From assembly GCF_900168165.1 (NCBI RefSeq), contig NZ_FUYV01000012.1, positions 78,450 through 142,449 of the forward strand: 64,000 nucleotides of DNA, in the 5' to 3' direction. Made by a program: the position numbers and the translations under genes. Shown one piece after another: positions 46,201 through 55,921 of this stretch. The number at the start of each line of letters is the position of its first letter. Position 1 is the first letter of the stretch. The stretch is from Alkalitalea saponilacus (GTDB taxonomy: Bacteria; Bacteroidota; Bacteroidia; Bacteroidales; Marinilabiliaceae). A model generated the notes under the pieces. The model made no database searches. It was given only the letters and a program-made list of their open reading frames with translations, and was not told where the DNA came from.

Positions 46201-46225
46201 CATTTGGTACGATACGTACCAAATG
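46201..46225. promoter_or_regulatory. Perfect 11-bp palindrome upstream of the RND operon, candidate operator
   Basis: CATTTGGTACG-ATA-CGTACCAAATG, a perfect inverted repeat with a 3-nt centre about 93 nt before the -7 element. Symmetry and length suit a TetR-family dimer, the usual regulator of such pumps. No regulator gene is adjacent. The remaining 46005-46359 gap is A+T-rich with no gene. Confidence 0.55.
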
Positions 46226-46317
46226 GTCACAAATTCGCTTTATTCTTCCATAGTAGGTTTCATTCCGTCGATTTTTCGTTTGGCGAATTATTATTCACTC
46301 TCAAACCCCTACAGTTA

Positions 46318-46325
46318 TACCTTTG
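46318..46325 (+). promoter_or_regulatory. -7 element of the RND efflux operon
   Basis: An exact TACCTTTG, 34 nt before the TolC-family ATG; -33 is weak. Confidence 0.4.
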
Positions 46326-46359
46326 TCATCAAAATCAACAAAAGTAAAAGAGTGAATAG

Positions 46360-47823
46360 ATGAAGATACATGTGATTGTTTTATTCTTAATGATGCCGTT
46401 TCTTGCTTATTCAGGCGAGACGTTGTCGCTCTATGAAGCGCGACAACTGGCAGTTTCCCACAATCGAAAAATTAAACAGGCAGAATTGGAGCGACAGGCA
46501 TCCGGTTTGCAAACCCGTTCGGCATTCAATAATTTTTTGCCAAGGTTCGATTTCGAAGGCGGATATCAATTACGGGGAAAAAAATACTCCTTGCTGGAAA
46601 ATGATATGTTTTTGCCTGTGATACCATATGAAGGTATTGACGGGTCTTCGGGGACTTTTAACTCCGCGTTGGCTCCGGGTGCGTTTGCTATGCATCCCGA
46701 AACCGGACAACCCATTCTAAATGCCGACGGAACGCCTGTTTTTCAAAACTACGCCTGGCTGCCTCAGAGCGAGGTGGAAGTTGGCTCAAAACATAACTGG
46801 CAGTTTGGAGTTTCCATGCGACAGCCTCTCTATATGGGTGGAAAAATCAGACGGGGACATGAAATTGCTCAACGTGCCGAAAGCATTTCAGAAGCTCGTG
46901 AAGAGCTTACGATTATGGAGGTCATTGCCCGTACCGACGAACTTTATTGGCAGGTGGTTCAGTTGTGCGAAATGCTTTCTCTTACCAATTCATACATTGA
47001 AATGCTTGAAAACCTTGAGCAGGACATGGAAAATCTATTCCGTGAAGGAATTGTTACCCGCAATCAACTTCTACAGGTACAGGTAAGAAAAAATGAAGTA
47101 AAACTGAGTGCTATTCAGGTAGAGAACGGTCTTGAATTGAGCCGTTTGGCGCTGAATCAATTTGTAGGACTACCGTTTTATGACAGAGCAGAATTAAGCG
47201 AAACATTTTCACCAGAAATGCTGAAAATGGAAGAGGGGTTGTATACAGATTTGGCTTTGGAGCAACGGCAGGAACTTCGCATGATGAATGAAGCAGTTAC
47301 CATTGCAGAAAAACTGGTACAGGTTGAACGCGCTGAAATGATGCCGGCCATCGGCATCATGGCTGGTTATAGTGTAAGCAATCCTAATCCATACAATGGT
47401 TTTGCACGCGAGTTTGGAGGCGATTATTCGGTTGGAGTAGGTATATCCATTCCCATTTTCCATTTTGGGGAGAAGCGTAATCAGGTTGCACAGGCAAAGA
47501 TTGCCCGTCAACAGCAGCAGCTTGAACTGGAGGAGACAAGAGAGATGGTTCAGTTGCAGGTGAGTCGAGAACTTCTCTCTTTTCATGAATCCAAAAGCCG
47601 TCTTGATTTGGCAAACCTTTCGCTGGAGCAGGCCGAAGAGAACCTGAGAGTAACCAACAATCTTTTTAACGAAGGCCGTGCAACAACACGTGACGTGTTG
47701 GAAGCACAGGCTCACTGGCAGGATGCACATGCAACATCTATTTCAGCCAAAGCAGCCCACAGGCTTGCTTATACCAATCTTCAAAAAGCCATAGGTGATT
47801 TAAAAATAAGTGATAACCAATAG
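46360..47823 (+). CDS. TolC-family outer membrane efflux protein
   Basis: 487 residues with a signal peptide (VIVLFLMMPFLAYSGE). Two OEP repeats with long helices (SLYEARQLAVSHNRKIKQAELERQASG; EGIVTRNQLLQVQVRKNEVKLSAIQ; second repeat EGRATTRDVLEAQAHWQDAHATSISAKAAHRLAYTNLQKAIG), the LLQVQV and TRDVLEAQ signatures. It forms the outer-membrane channel of the tripartite pump encoded with the next two genes (12-nt gap). Confidence 0.93.
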   Translation: MKIHVIVLFLMMPFLAYSGETLSLYEARQLAVSHNRKIKQAELERQASGLQTRSAFNNFLPRFDFEGGYQLRGKKYSLLENDMFLPVIPYEGIDGSSGTFNSALAPGAFAMHPETGQPILNADGTPVFQNYAWLPQSEVEVGSKHNWQFGVSMRQPLYMGGKIRRGHEIAQRAESISEAREELTIMEVIARTDELYWQVVQLCEMLSLTNSYIEMLENLEQDMENLFREGIVTRNQLLQVQVRKNEVKLSAIQVENGLELSRLALNQFVGLPFYDRAELSETFSPEMLKMEEGLYTDLALEQRQELRMMNEAVTIAEKLVQVERAEMMPAIGIMAGYSVSNPNPYNGFAREFGGDYSVGVGISIPIFHFGEKRNQVAQAKIARQQQQLELEETREMVQLQVSRELLSFHESKSRLDLANLSLEQAEENLRVTNNLFNEGRATTRDVLEAQAHWQDAHATSISAKAAHRLAYTNLQKAIGDLKISDNQ

Positions 47824-47835
47824 AATATAAAGAAA

Positions 47836-48912
47836 ATGAGCAAATTGAAACATAAATTCCGTTCAGAAGCATTATGGATGATGCCGCTGGCATTAACCAT
47901 GTTTTTTTCAGCCTGTTCAGGAGCCGAGGAAGAGTCAAAGCAGGAGCAAAGTCTGCTAACGGTGAGCACTGTTGTGGCAAAAGGGGAAGAGTACTCCCAT
48001 ATATTAAATCTCACCGGAACTGTGTTTGCAAACAGGGAAGCCAATTTGGGAGCAGGATTTCCCGGCAAGGTTGAAAAAATTATCTATCCTGAAGGCACAC
48101 AAGTACGTGAAGGACAGGTTTTGGTAGAGATGGCAGGTGAAATGCTTGCGCAGGCTGAGGCAGAATATGTAACTCTTAAGAGAGATTATGAAAGGGTAGC
48201 CCGATTGGTCAAAGATGGGTCGGTAAGCCGTCAGGAGTATGACCATGTAAAAGCCCGATTTGATGCTTCAAAGGCAAAATATGAACTGGCCCAGAAGAAT
48301 ACACGAATCACGGCTCCGTTTAGTGGGGTGATTGTTGATTACATGGTAAACGAAGGGGAAAACTATTTTCTGAATTTCAATTTTGAGCCCGGATATTCCA
48401 ATACCAGCGGAATTTTAAGACTGATGCAGTTAAATCCGGTAAAAGTAGCCGTAGAGGTGAACGAGCGAGACCTGGCAAGGATTGAGCGTGGACTTGAAGC
48501 AAATATCACCCTGGACGCATGGCCGGGAGAAACTTTTCATGGAAAAGTTTCTCTTATCAAACCTTATTTATCAACCACTTCACGAACATCCACGGTGGAG
48601 ATTACCATTCCCAACGATGATATGCGCATCAAACCCGGCATGTTTGCACGTGTGGGAATTCAATTTCCTGAGGAGTATATGGTTTTTATTCCCATCGAAG
48701 CCATTTATCGCAATCCTGAAACCACAAGGGAGCAAGTGGCGGTTGTTATAGATGGTGTTGTAGAAATTCGGGAAATCGAGCGTCTGCGTTCAGTTGGAGA
48801 CCGCGCAGCAGTTATCGGCCTGAATGATGGCGATGTGGTTATTACCGGTGGTAAAAGCCGTGTGCAGCAAGGAGAGCAAGTTCGGATTGTAAATAATGGA
48901 GGAGGAGAATAG
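47836..48912 (+). CDS. RND efflux periplasmic adaptor (membrane fusion protein)
   Basis: 358 residues; lipoprotein signal LALTMFFSACSGAEE (Cys lipidated). Lipoyl-like half-motifs GFPGKVEKIIYPEGTQVREGQVLVEM and ITAPFSGVIVDYMVNEGENY flank the alpha-hairpin. The beta-barrel has VAVEVNERDLARIERGLEANITLDAWPGETFHGKVSLI, followed by RIKPGMFARVGIQ. It links the RND pump to the TolC-like channel. The stop is 2 nt from the permease start. Confidence 0.94.
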   Translation: MSKLKHKFRSEALWMMPLALTMFFSACSGAEEESKQEQSLLTVSTVVAKGEEYSHILNLTGTVFANREANLGAGFPGKVEKIIYPEGTQVREGQVLVEMAGEMLAQAEAEYVTLKRDYERVARLVKDGSVSRQEYDHVKARFDASKAKYELAQKNTRITAPFSGVIVDYMVNEGENYFLNFNFEPGYSNTSGILRLMQLNPVKVAVEVNERDLARIERGLEANITLDAWPGETFHGKVSLIKPYLSTTSRTSTVEITIPNDDMRIKPGMFARVGIQFPEEYMVFIPIEAIYRNPETTREQVAVVIDGVVEIREIERLRSVGDRAAVIGLNDGDVVITGGKSRVQQGEQVRIVNNGGGE

Positions 48913-48914
48913 CA

Positions 48915-51900
48915 ATGAAATTACCACATATAAGTGTAAAGCGCCCCATTACCACCATGATGGTTTTTATCGCCATTTTTCTGTTTGGTGCGGTGGCGTT
49001 GAAAATATTACCCCGGGATGTGTTGCCCGATATCGAATTTCCTACACTCACGGTGATAACGGTATATCCCGGTGCTTCGGCTGAAGTGGTTGAGGAGCAG
49101 GTTACCAGGCGAATGGAAACGGTTCTGGCAGCTACCGAAAATCTCAGAACCATCCAATCTTCATCTAAAGAGAATGTCTCTTTTATTACCATGCGTTTTA
49201 ACTGGAATGTGGACATCAACGAAGCGTCCAACAGTGCACGGGACATGATTGAGTTGGTGAAAAGGCGTTTACCGCGTGATGTTTACCAGCCGGTTATTTT
49301 AAAAGTGAACAGTGCCATGATTCCGGTGTTGTCATACGCCATTCAGGCGTCCGACAACTACTACGAGTTGTCGGACATCATTGAAGAGGAGATTGCAGCA
49401 CCTCTGCGAAAGGTAGAGGGTGTTGGTACTGTGGTGGCCATTGGAGCTCCACGCAGGGAAATCCGTGTGGAGGTTGACCCGCTAAAAATGCAGGCGTACG
49501 GATTGAGCGTTAATCAGATTGCAACCGTTTTAAAATCAGAAAACATCACCATTCCCGGAGGAAATATCAACGTGGGGACACGTGATTTTTCTGTGAGTGT
49601 ATTTGGTGAGATTGAAGATGTTTCTGAAATTGAGGAGGTGGTTCTCAAATCATTCAATCAAAAACCAGTACGCGTGAGGGATGTGGCTGAAGTGAAGGAT
49701 GATTTTGAAGAACGAAACTCCTACGCACGGAGTCAGAGTCAGCGTTCGGTCATGTTTTTTGTTCAAAAACAGACAGGAACCAATACGTTACAAGTAGCAG
49801 ATGCTGTAAAAGCGGAAATGGACCATATCCGCACCCTGTTACCCGATGATGTGGAGATTATTGAGCTGATTGACAGTTCAGATATTGTGACCCGTTCCAT
49901 TCGGAATCTATTTAGTACACTCTGGTGGGCCGGTTTGTTTGTAATGATTGTGGTGTTTGTTTTCCTTCGTGAATGGAAATCATCCCTGATTATTATGCTC
50001 ACTATGCCCATTTCCCTTATCGTTGCGTTTATTTTTATGTTCATGGCCGATTACAGCATCAATATTTTTTCGTTGATGTCGGTGGTCATTGCCATTGGTA
50101 TGGTGGTGGACAATGCCATTGTGGTATTGGAGAACGTGACCCGCCACGTGGAGGAGGGAAGCAAACCACGACAGGCGTCTGTATTTGGAGCCTCAGAAAT
50201 AGGAATGGCCATATCAGCGTCTACATTAACCACCATCAGCGTGTTTGTACCCATGTTATTCATGGGCGGAATTGTAGGGGTTTTATTTAAGCAGTTGGCA
50301 GTGTTAACCACGGTGACTCTTCTGGCCTCTTTGATTACTGCATTGTCGCTGACTCCAATGCTCTCGTCAAGACTTCTTAAACCTGTTAAAAAGGGGGAGG
50401 AGAAGCATGGCCGGTTATATCAGTTAAGCGAGCGGGTTTTTGTTGCCATCGAAAACTTCTATAAATCCACACTCAATTGGGCCGTTCATCATAAAAAAGT
50501 GGTTGTAGCACTGGCTGTGTTGTTTTTTGGCATTACCATTTATATGGGAACACGAATAGGAACCGACTACATTCCACAATTTGATTCCGGTGATGTCATC
50601 ATTGAATTTGAGATGGAGATAGGAACAAGTCCGCTGGAAACCGAACGCATTGCCCGACGAATTGAGAGCATTGTCAGGGAAGAAATCCCTGAACTACAGG
50701 CTGAGTTTTCCATTGTTGGCCAAACAGAAGATGGAGCTCTTACCACCGTAGGTTTTCAGGAGGGAAGAAACATTGGAACCATGTTGGTCAGAATGGGGCG
50801 CCCCGAGGAGCGTGACCGTTCTGCAAAAGAGGCAGCAGATGTTGTACGTCGTCGAATTGAGGCTGAAATACCGGAAATTGAGCAGTTTACAGTAACCGGG
50901 GGAAGTTTGCTTTCAAATGCGCTCTTCGGAAATGTGAGCCCAATTGAAGTAAATATTACCGGACACGATTTTGACAGACTCAACAACATGGCGTTACTTA
51001 TCCAGCGTGAATTGCAGCAAATGGAAGGGTTTATCAACATTGAAAATTCCATTGACCCGGGTAAGGCTGAGTATCAAATACGAGTAGATAAACAACGTGC
51101 ATCTCAACTGGGACTTAATTCAGCCATGATTGCACTACAGGTTCGTCAAAGCATCTATGGTGCTGATGCCGGTGAATTTGATGATGGCGGTGACGAATAC
51201 GACATCATAGTGAGGTATTCTCCACAACATCGCAATTCTCCCGAGGACTTGAACAACATCATGATTTCCACGCTTACAGGAAAGCAAGTGCCTGTGCGAG
51301 AAGTTGCAACCATTGTGGAATCCCGTGGACCACTTGAGATAAATCGTGAAGAACAGCAACGAATCGTTAAGGTAATGGCCGATTTAAATGGCATATCTCT
51401 TGGTGAGGGAGCAGCCCGGGTGCAGGCTATGCTTGATGAGATTCCTCACGAATCCGGTGTCAGTGTTGAACTTGGGGGTCAAATTTCCGACCAGAGTGAG
51501 TCTTTCGACAGTCTGATGTTGATGTTTATTGCCGGTATTTTGTTGGTTTACATGGTAATGGCATCTCAGTTTGAGTCCTTAAAAGACCCTTTCATCATCA
51601 TTTTTGCCATTCCTTTTTCCATCATCGGGGTAATTTGGGCCTTTGTTGTAACAGGTCTTACCTTAAGCGTGGTAACTTTTATCGGTGTTATCATGTTATT
51701 GGGTGTAGTGGTAAACAACGGAATTGTTCTGGTAGATTACACCAATTTATTGAGAAAACGCGGTTATTCTTTAGTGGAGGCGGTTTTGGAAGGTGGCCGG
51801 TCAAGATTACGACCCGTGTTGATGACCAGTTTTACCACCATCCTGGGAATGACACCTATGGCACTTTCAACAGGTATGGGTTCTGAAATGTGGAGTCCGT

Positions 51901-51995
51901 TAGGAATTACCATTATTGGAGGAATGTTGTTTTCAACAGTCATTACGCTGGTTTTGGTTCCGGTGATATACACTCTGTTTAATCGAAATGCATAG
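48915..51995 (+). CDS. RND efflux permease, AcrB/HAE type
   Basis: 1026 residues, the usual twelve-helix RND layout. N-terminal RPITTMMVFIAIFLFGAVALKILPRDVLPDIEFPTLTV, two large periplasmic loops, and helix 4 GMVVDNAIVVLENV with the proton-relay Asp (single Asp, as in many HAE pumps). C-terminal GVVVNNGIVLVDYTNLLRKRGYS and RLRPVLMTSFTTILGMTPMALSTGMG. Exports drugs, detergents or lipids by proton antiport; the substrate is unknown. Last gene of the efflux operon; a palindromic repeat element follows. Confidence 0.95.
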   Translation: MKLPHISVKRPITTMMVFIAIFLFGAVALKILPRDVLPDIEFPTLTVITVYPGASAEVVEEQVTRRMETVLAATENLRTIQSSSKENVSFITMRFNWNVDINEASNSARDMIELVKRRLPRDVYQPVILKVNSAMIPVLSYAIQASDNYYELSDIIEEEIAAPLRKVEGVGTVVAIGAPRREIRVEVDPLKMQAYGLSVNQIATVLKSENITIPGGNINVGTRDFSVSVFGEIEDVSEIEEVVLKSFNQKPVRVRDVAEVKDDFEERNSYARSQSQRSVMFFVQKQTGTNTLQVADAVKAEMDHIRTLLPDDVEIIELIDSSDIVTRSIRNLFSTLWWAGLFVMIVVFVFLREWKSSLIIMLTMPISLIVAFIFMFMADYSINIFSLMSVVIAIGMVVDNAIVVLENVTRHVEEGSKPRQASVFGASEIGMAISASTLTTISVFVPMLFMGGIVGVLFKQLAVLTTVTLLASLITALSLTPMLSSRLLKPVKKGEEKHGRLYQLSERVFVAIENFYKSTLNWAVHHKKVVVALAVLFFGITIYMGTRIGTDYIPQFDSGDVIIEFEMEIGTSPLETERIARRIESIVREEIPELQAEFSIVGQTEDGALTTVGFQEGRNIGTMLVRMGRPEERDRSAKEAADVVRRRIEAEIPEIEQFTVTGGSLLSNALFGNVSPIEVNITGHDFDRLNNMALLIQRELQQMEGFINIENSIDPGKAEYQIRVDKQRASQLGLNSAMIALQVRQSIYGADAGEFDDGGDEYDIIVRYSPQHRNSPEDLNNIMISTLTGKQVPVREVATIVESRGPLEINREEQQRIVKVMADLNGISLGEGAARVQAMLDEIPHESGVSVELGGQISDQSESFDSLMLMFIAGILLVYMVMASQFESLKDPFIIIFAIPFSIIGVIWAFVVTGLTLSVVTFIGVIMLLGVVVNNGIVLVDYTNLLRKRGYSLVEAVLEGGRSRLRPVLMTSFTTILGMTPMALSTGMGSEMWSPLGITIIGGMLFSTVITLVLVPVIYTLFNRNA

Positions 51996-52066
51996 TGTTT
52001 GTTGTGGCTTTGCGGGAACAAAGTATTATCTCTCAAAGTTATAATAATCAGAAGGAAAATGCTGTG

Positions 52067-52236
52067 AGATGTCAGGGCTACGCCCCTAAAAAGGATCAGG
52101 GTGTCTATTGCTACGAAGATATCAGGACTACGTTCCTATGTTGTTTGTGTTGAGATGGAATTGAGGGGCGTTAGCCCTGAAATCTTCGTAGTAAAATATT
52201 TATTTGAAGAATATTAGGGGCGTAGCCCTGACATCT
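52067..52236. repeat. Nested inverted-repeat element downstream of the RND operon
   Basis: The outer arms are a perfect 23-bp inverted repeat (52067-52089 with 52214-52236; core CAGGGCTACGCCCC). Inside, CTACGAAGAT (52111-52120) pairs with ATCTTCGTAG (52182-52191), and a degraded copy of the core faces an inverted one (52121-52137 with 52164-52180). Together they look like a REPIN-type palindromic element of a different family from the 42.6-kb repeats. Confidence 0.75.
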
Positions 52237-52310
52237 AAATCTTTTTCGTACTACTTAATTCTGCTTTAAGACAATTTTGTTTAAAACGGATTTATATGTT
52301 TCTTGAAAAT

Positions 52311-52352
52311 AGCCCCAACGGGGCATTAGCAATAACATAGGGCAACGCCCTA
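52311..52352. repeat. Two short AAC-loop hairpins
   Basis: GCCCC-AAC-GGGGC (52312-52324) and ATAGGGC-AAC-GCCCTAT (52336-52352). They are GC-rich in an A+T-rich gap and may belong to a further palindromic repeat family. The rest of the 51996-52461 gap has no gene. Confidence 0.6.
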
Positions 52353-52461
52353 TGCAGGTAACCTAAACTAGATGTCGCCCTGTTAAGGTCAAAAGCATTT
52401 TCAAGTACTATGCGGGGCGAACAATGTAGAACTATAAATAACTAATTAAAACATCTTAATT

Positions 52462-52767
52462 ATGCAAATGATATATTGTACATGCAACGTAAGTGTTCTG
52501 GAATCGTTGCTTAAAATCATTGAAGAGAATAAAATCAGAGCTTATCAGGTTATAGACCAGGTAACAGCAAAGAACAAGCTGGGAGCACCCCGGTTTAACG
52601 ACCCGGTTTGGCCGGGGTATAATTCTGCCGTTCTGCTTCAGGTAAAAGATGCTGAAAAAGTTGAGTGTCTGGCCAAAGAGGTTAAAGCATTCAACCAAAA
52701 TGCCTTTAATGAAAGTGAACTTGTGACATTTTGCTCCTGGAATCTGAATCATTACTTTTTTGATTGA
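52462..52767 (+). CDS. Small PII/ACT-like protein, unknown
   Basis: 101 residues with alternating strands and helices: MIYCTCNVSVLESLLKIIEENKIRAYQVIDQVTA, NSAVLLQVKDAEKVECLAKEVKAFNQ, LVTFCSWNLNHYF. The pattern resembles PII/ACT-type small regulators, some of which sit near RND pumps (DUF3240 next to CusA-type pumps is one known example). The start could also be ATG 52468. It is separated from the pump by a repeat-filled gap, so co-expression is uncertain. Confidence 0.6.
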   Translation: MQMIYCTCNVSVLESLLKIIEENKIRAYQVIDQVTAKNKLGAPRFNDPVWPGYNSAVLLQVKDAEKVECLAKEVKAFNQNAFNESELVTFCSWNLNHYFFD

Positions 52768-52796
52768 TAGTTAATAAATGGAAGATGTTATCTTTG
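52764..52796 (+). promoter_or_regulatory. Promoter of truA
   Basis: -33 TTG (52764-52766), a 22-nt gap, then an exact -7 TATCTTTG (52789-52796), 20 nt before the ATG. Confidence 0.42.
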
Positions 52797-52816
52797 CCAT
52801 TATAACTGTATAGCTT

Positions 52817-53581
52817 ATGGCAAGATATTTTATAGAAATGGCCTATAATGGCACAAATTACCATGGCTGGCAACGTCAGCCAAATGGTATTTCTGTGCAA
52901 GAACAACTTGAAAAGGCGATTTCCGTTATTTTGCGTGAATCGGTATCGGTTACAGGAGCAGGCAGAACCGATACCGGTGTACATGCCCGCTATATGGTTG
53001 CGCACTTCGATTTGCAACAAGAGCTCAAAGAGCCGCAAAAACTTGCCATCCATCTGTCACGTTATTTACCCAACGATATTGCGATATATTCTGTAGTAAA
53101 AGTAAATGACGATGCCCACAGCCGTTTTAACGCCATTGCCCGCCGATACGAATATCATATCACAACCGAAAAAAATCCATTTTTGAACGGTTTGGCGACA
53201 AGAATCAAATTTCAGCCAAATTTTGATTTGATGAATGAAGCAGCCTTGAGTTTAATGGAATATGATGATTTTACCAGCTTCTCCAAGTTGCACGGAAATG
53301 CCAAGACAAATTTGTGTCGGATAGATTTTGCCAAATGGGAAACACATAGCAATCGCTATGTGTTTAATATTCAAGCCGACAGGTTTTTGAGAAACATGGT
53401 ACGAGCCATCGTTGGAACGTTACTGGATGTGGGAAGAGGTAAAATCACACCTGATGATTTTCGAAAAATCATCGAATCGAAAAATCGTGGAAAAGCAGGC
53501 ACTTCAGCACCCGCTGAAGGACTCTATTTGGTGGATGTAATTTACCCTGACAAAGTATTCGTTAAACGTGGTCTCAATTAA
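52817..53581 (+). CDS. truA: tRNA pseudouridine(38-40) synthase
   Basis: Converts uridines 38-40 of tRNA anticodon arms to pseudouridine. 254 residues: [32 protein letters not shown], catalytic Asp in [35 protein letters not shown], and [28 protein letters not shown] with [17 protein letters not shown]. The length is normal. Confidence 0.96.
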   Translation: MARYFIEMAYNGTNYHGWQRQPNGISVQEQLEKAISVILRESVSVTGAGRTDTGVHARYMVAHFDLQQELKEPQKLAIHLSRYLPNDIAIYSVVKVNDDAHSRFNAIARRYEYHITTEKNPFLNGLATRIKFQPNFDLMNEAALSLMEYDDFTSFSKLHGNAKTNLCRIDFAKWETHSNRYVFNIQADRFLRNMVRAIVGTLLDVGRGKITPDDFRKIIESKNRGKAGTSAPAEGLYLVDVIYPDKVFVKRGLN

Positions 53582-53683
53582 CTAACCAAATTAAGAAGTT
53601 TTGATGAAGTTCTTACAAGAAAACCCAAGAGAGAAAGAATTATTTTGGAAAGCTCGTTTTTCGTAAAAACTGATACGGCAACT

Positions 53684-54097
53684 TTATTTTGATTTCAAGT
53701 AAGTTAAGACGTCAGAATAGCTTATGTAAATTGAATATATTGACACTATGGTTAAACTGTCATTTTTTATTTCATAAATCCAATTTTCTAAATTATTATT
53801 ACGAAATATAAAAAGATTATCATTATCCGTGTAATACTGAAATGGTACTTCGCGTTCCAGTTCAGAAAACTGATATATTCTTTGTTTGCCAATATTGTTC
53901 TCCCCAAAATGTATTGAATCAATCCAAAATATATTAGCATTGTCATAATCTCTTGAAGTAGAATTCATTGCCCAGGTTCCGAGTAATTCAGGATCAAAAT
54001 CTCTACCGATAATTATATCATCTAACTCAGAATCATCCTGCTTTTCACATGAAAAAAGTGCGATACTTATTCCTATTAATAACATCAACCTAAACAT
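53684..54097 (-). CDS. Small lipoprotein, possibly lipocalin-like
   Basis: 137 residues with a lipoprotein signal (LLIGISIALFSCEKQDD; Cys lipidated). The mature part is beta-rich: LLGTWAMNSTSRD, FQYYTDNDNLFIFRNNNLENWIYEIKNDSLTIVSI, a pattern of lipocalin-like domains that are common in Bacteroidota. Function unknown. Sits alone after truA, convergent. Confidence 0.7.
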   Translation of the reverse strand: MFRLMLLIGISIALFSCEKQDDSELDDIIIGRDFDPELLGTWAMNSTSRDYDNANIFWIDSIHFGENNIGKQRIYQFSELEREVPFQYYTDNDNLFIFRNNNLENWIYEIKNDSLTIVSIYSIYISYSDVLTYLKSK

Positions 54098-54249
54098 AGA
54101 TTTAAATTTTAAAATTATTCATTCAATGATTATATGATGAATAGAAATCGGTGTGGTTGCTTAAAAAATAGATTTTATTTTAAATTATTGATAAATCATC
54201 GCTTTTATATTGGAAAAAATTGAGATTGGCTCAATTATATGTTTCAATA

Positions 54250-54996
54250 TCAGTCCATATTCCAAATCCTCCAGGCCTCTTCTGCCTGCAGATGTAGCAT
54301 TTCGAGGCCATTTTTTATGGTTGCACCCTTTTCAGCGGCTTTTTCCATGAACAGGGTGGTCTCCGGATTATATATCAAGTCATAAACCAAGTGGTTTTCG
54401 GTAATGCTCTCGTAAGGGATATCAGGTGCTTCCTCTGTATTGGGGTGCATTCCGATGGGGGATGTGTTAATGATGATTTTATACTCAGAGATAATTTCAG
54501 GGGTTAAAGAGTCGTAACTAACATGAGACGGAGCCTTTGGAGTTCGGCTTACGAACCGGTAAAGGATGCCTGCCTTTAATAAAGCGTGTGAAACCGCCTT
54601 TGATGCACCGCCCGTTCCCAGAATAAGAGCTTTGGTGTGTTCAGGTTTAATCAGCGGTGTCAGTGAGTTAAAAAATCCTGTAACATCGCTGTTAAAACCT
54701 TTTAGAAAAGGTTTGTTATTATTCCATGATATTTTAATCACATTAACAGCACCAATGAGTCCTGCTTCTTCATCCAGTTCATCAAGGAAGGGGATAACCT
54801 GCTCCTTATAAGGGATGGTGACATTTAACCCGGCCAGATAAGGGTGTTGTTCTAATAATCCTTTAAACTCAGAGATGGAGGCTATCGGGAAATTCAAATA
54901 TCTGGCATCAATCTTTTCTTTTTTGAATTTCTCAGTAAAATATCCCTGCGAAAATGAGTGGGAGAGAGGATAACCAATTAAACCAAAAGTACGCAT
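54250..54996 (-). CDS. aroE: Shikimate dehydrogenase
   Basis: Reduces 3-dehydroshikimate to shikimate with NADPH. 248 residues, a short form: TFGLIGYPLSHSFSQGYFTEKF, LAGLNVTIPYKEQVIPFLDE with the catalytic Lys, GAVNVI, ALILGTGGASKAVSHAL, NTSPIGMHPN, VYDLIYNPETTLFM. The last gene of a minus-strand run with the PopT (DUF368) gene (10-nt gap). Confidence 0.95.
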   Translation of the reverse strand: MRTFGLIGYPLSHSFSQGYFTEKFKKEKIDARYLNFPIASISEFKGLLEQHPYLAGLNVTIPYKEQVIPFLDELDEEAGLIGAVNVIKISWNNNKPFLKGFNSDVTGFFNSLTPLIKPEHTKALILGTGGASKAVSHALLKAGILYRFVSRTPKAPSHVSYDSLTPEIISEYKIIINTSPIGMHPNTEEAPDIPYESITENHLVYDLIYNPETTLFMEKAAEKGATIKNGLEMLHLQAEEAWRIWNMD

Positions 54997-55006
54997 AGTC
55001 GTTTAA

Positions 55007-55909
55007 TTATTCTGTTTTACTTCGGGCAATTAATTCAGTGGCATATATGGTTGCAATTCCTGTAAAAAATATAAGTACTGCCAACCAAAATGTTGTATCG
55101 GTCTGTGGCCAGAACCAATCATAACCTATCACTTTGGTTTTTTCTCCAAATGTTTCAGTCAGTTCATGTTTCCATGGCCATAAAATCCCCAGTGAACCGG
55201 CTATAAAGCCGGTTAAAACAGCAATGGTTGAATGTGGAAAACGCTTCATCAGCCACGATAGCAACCGTGAAAATGCCATCAAGCCAAATGCTCCACCAGC
55301 AATTACAGGAATCAGAATGTCCAGTCGAAATTGGTTGACTGCCTGAATCATGACCAATTGGTAGTTTCCCATCAGTATTAAAACAAAAGAACCACTTAGG
55401 CCGGGAAGTATCATGCTGCATACGGCAACAATTCCACAAATAAAAAGATACCATAATGCTCCGTTTTCAGATGCAGGAGACATGACAGTGATTGAAACAG
55501 CAATGCTGGCACCTGCAATTAATGAGATGATGGAACCGGTATGCCACTTTCCAACGGTTTTTCCAACGAACCAAACCGATGCCAGAACAAGGCCAAAAAA
55601 GTAGGCCCAGACATAAGTCGGATGTTGGACGAACATATACTCAAGTATTCTGGCAAGAGAGAGAATTGCCACGGCAATACCTGCGAAAAGCGTTATCAGG
55701 AAAACCAAATCGGTATGTTTCGCGAACTCCTTAAAATTGCCTTTCAAAATCATTTGAAAGGCTTTAACATCGAATGATTTTATGGCGTTTATGAGTCGTT
55801 CAAATATTCCGGTAATCAGAGCGATGGTGCCTCCCGAAACGCCGGGTATCACATTTGCAGCACCCATGGCTATGCCTTTCAGGCCATGGCCAATGCTTTC
55901 TTTTATCAT
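55007..55909 (-). CDS. DUF368 family polyprenyl-phosphate transporter (PopT-type)
   Basis: 300 residues with about eight transmembrane helices. GLKGIAMGAANVIPGVSGGTIALITGIFERLINAIKSF is the family hallmark; SMILPGLSGSFVLILMGNYQ is the second, pseudo-symmetric repeat. DUF368 (PopT) has been shown to recycle undecaprenyl phosphate across the inner membrane. Neighbours aroE and a ComA-like gene do not explain it. The assignment to transport is by family. Confidence 0.9.
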   Translation of the reverse strand: MIKESIGHGLKGIAMGAANVIPGVSGGTIALITGIFERLINAIKSFDVKAFQMILKGNFKEFAKHTDLVFLITLFAGIAVAILSLARILEYMFVQHPTYVWAYFFGLVLASVWFVGKTVGKWHTGSIISLIAGASIAVSITVMSPASENGALWYLFICGIVAVCSMILPGLSGSFVLILMGNYQLVMIQAVNQFRLDILIPVIAGGAFGLMAFSRLLSWLMKRFPHSTIAVLTGFIAGSLGILWPWKHELTETFGEKTKVIGYDWFWPQTDTTFWLAVLIFFTGIATIYATELIARSKTE

Positions 55910-55921
55910 TACAATTCAATT

